Shown here: positions 4,385-5,047 of the stretch, one piece after another
Layout of the letters: the number at the start of each line of letters is the position of its first letter
Numbering within the stretch: the first letter of the stretch is position 1
NCBI GenBank assembly: GCA_943359495.1
Contig: CALRHY010000061.1
Location: forward strand, 1-5,047
Reading direction: 5' to 3'
From: Candidatus Uhrbacteria bacterium RIFOXYB12_FULL_58_10
GTDB taxonomy: Bacteria > Patescibacteriota > Patescibacteriia > 2-12-FULL-57-11
DNA length: 5,047 nt
Made by a program: the position numbers and the translations under genes
The notes under the pieces: generated by a model
What the model was told of the DNA's origin: nothing
The model's input: only the letters and a program-made list of their open reading frames with translations
The model's database searches: none

Positions 4385-5047
4385 ATGTCTTCGTTTTTTG
4401 ATGGAAAATATCTCCTCATCATCCGCATCCTTCCCTTACTCGCCGGCCTCCTGCTCGCAAAGGGTCTCTTGTGGTCTTTCGGTATCCACCCCCTCCCCAT
4501 CTCGACTCTGACCTCCTCGCTCATTGCTGCCACCGTTTTCTTAATGGGCTTTCTGATTTCTGGCGCATTACCAGATTACAAAGAAGCAGAAAAGATTCCA
4601 GGAGAACTTTCCGCTTCGCTCGACGCTATCGGGGAAGAATACGAAACACTACGGCGTGCAGGCGCTTCGCCCACCATCGTCGATGCTGCCCGCGCTCACC
4701 TTGCCAGCACTGCAACCATGGCGCATCAATGGTTCCATCGTGAACAGCGCACGAAGGGCATGTTGGAAGCTGTTGATACCTTTGGTATACACTTCGCAGC
4801 ACTCCTCCCTGCAACACAAGCTAATTTCATCGTTCGCTTAAAACAAGAACAACAGAACATTCGCCGTTCGATTATTCGTGCAGATACCATACGCGACACC
4901 TCTTTCAGTACCCGCGGCCGCGTCGTAGCACGCACCATGATTCTGCTCATCTGCTGCATCCTCTTGTTTGGTGATCTCGGCTCACTCTTTGCATCCCTTT
5001 TGTTTACCGGAGCATCCAGTTTTCTTCTGCTTGCTGTCGAAGCCCTT
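4385..5047 (+). CDS. Membrane protein with bestrophin/DUF4239-like topology (partial, 3' end missing)
   Basis: An open frame starts at the ATG at 4385 and runs without a stop for 221 codons to the window edge. Predicted layout: two membrane helices (about residues 9-30 and 41-61), a long polar, largely helical cytoplasmic region (62-182) rich in Glu, Gln and Arg, then two more hydrophobic helices (about 184-205 and 206-221). The segment GFLISGALPDYKEAEKIPG (55-73), straight after helix 2, and the two-helices, long-helical-domain, two-helices plan resemble DUF4239 and bestrophin-type anion-channel proteins. I have no specific motif match, so this is a topology-based suggestion only. The gene lies 14 nt after the methyltransferase stop and has no Shine-Dalgarno (CCTCCTACAT precedes ATG), so it is probably cotranscribed and initiated without one. 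Confidence 0.7.
   Translation, partial: MSSFFDGKYLLIIRILPLLAGLLLAKGLLWSFGIHPLPISTLTSSLIAATVFLMGFLISGALPDYKEAEKIPGELSASLDAIGEEYETLRRAGASPTIVDAARAHLASTATMAHQWFHREQRTKGMLEAVDTFGIHFAALLPATQANFIVRLKQEQQNIRRSIIRADTIRDTSFSTRGRVVARTMILLICCILLFGDLGSLFASLLFTGASSFLLLAVEAL

Overview
The window is a roughly 50% GC, gene-dense bacterial segment with two partial and five complete genes. They lie on both strands and are separated by short intergenic gaps that hold most of the unusual structure. No rRNA, tRNA, transposase or CRISPR array is visible. TGA is used as an ordinary stop codon and TGG encodes Trp. Most starts lack a clear Shine-Dalgarno sequence, and one promoter sits so close to its ATG that the mRNA would be leaderless. 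Together with two different palindromic intergenic repeats, this fits an uncultivated lineage, possibly a Patescibacteria/CPR-type genome. That assignment is inference; no phylogenetic marker gene is present.

Layout. Positions 1-137 are the 3' end of a + strand membrane-protein gene. A perfect 13-bp bidirectional hairpin terminator follows, shared with the converging minus-strand pair at 200-1718. That pair is a DOMON/CBM9-like protein followed by an APH-fold, NahK-like sugar kinase, translationally coupled through an 11-nt overlap. A 100-bp divergent intergenic region then leads to a + strand type II thymidine kinase (1819-2379). Between this gene and the convergent minus-strand polysaccharide deacetylase (2599-3438) lies a palindromic, MITE-like repeat (2397-2579). 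Upstream of the deacetylase is a nested set of inverted repeats (3502-3739): an outer 18-bp pair enclosing a second palindromic repeat of a different family. It lies between the divergent promoters of the deacetylase and a + strand SAM-dependent methyltransferase (3786-4370). The window ends inside a membrane protein with bestrophin/DUF4239-like topology (4385 onward), 14 nt behind the methyltransferase.

Function. The thymidine kinase salvages nucleosides. The deacetylase is predicted to be membrane-anchored with its catalytic domain outside the membrane, acting on an N-acetylated cell-wall or surface glycan. The kinase probably phosphorylates an amino sugar or related small molecule, and its coupled DOMON-like partner may bind a carbohydrate. 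The methyltransferase resembles RsmC/MTS-type RNA methyltransferases. Nothing ties all these genes into one pathway. The most notable points are the coupled DOMON-kinase pair and the identical 18-bp sequences placed upstream of two divergent promoters around an inserted palindromic repeat.
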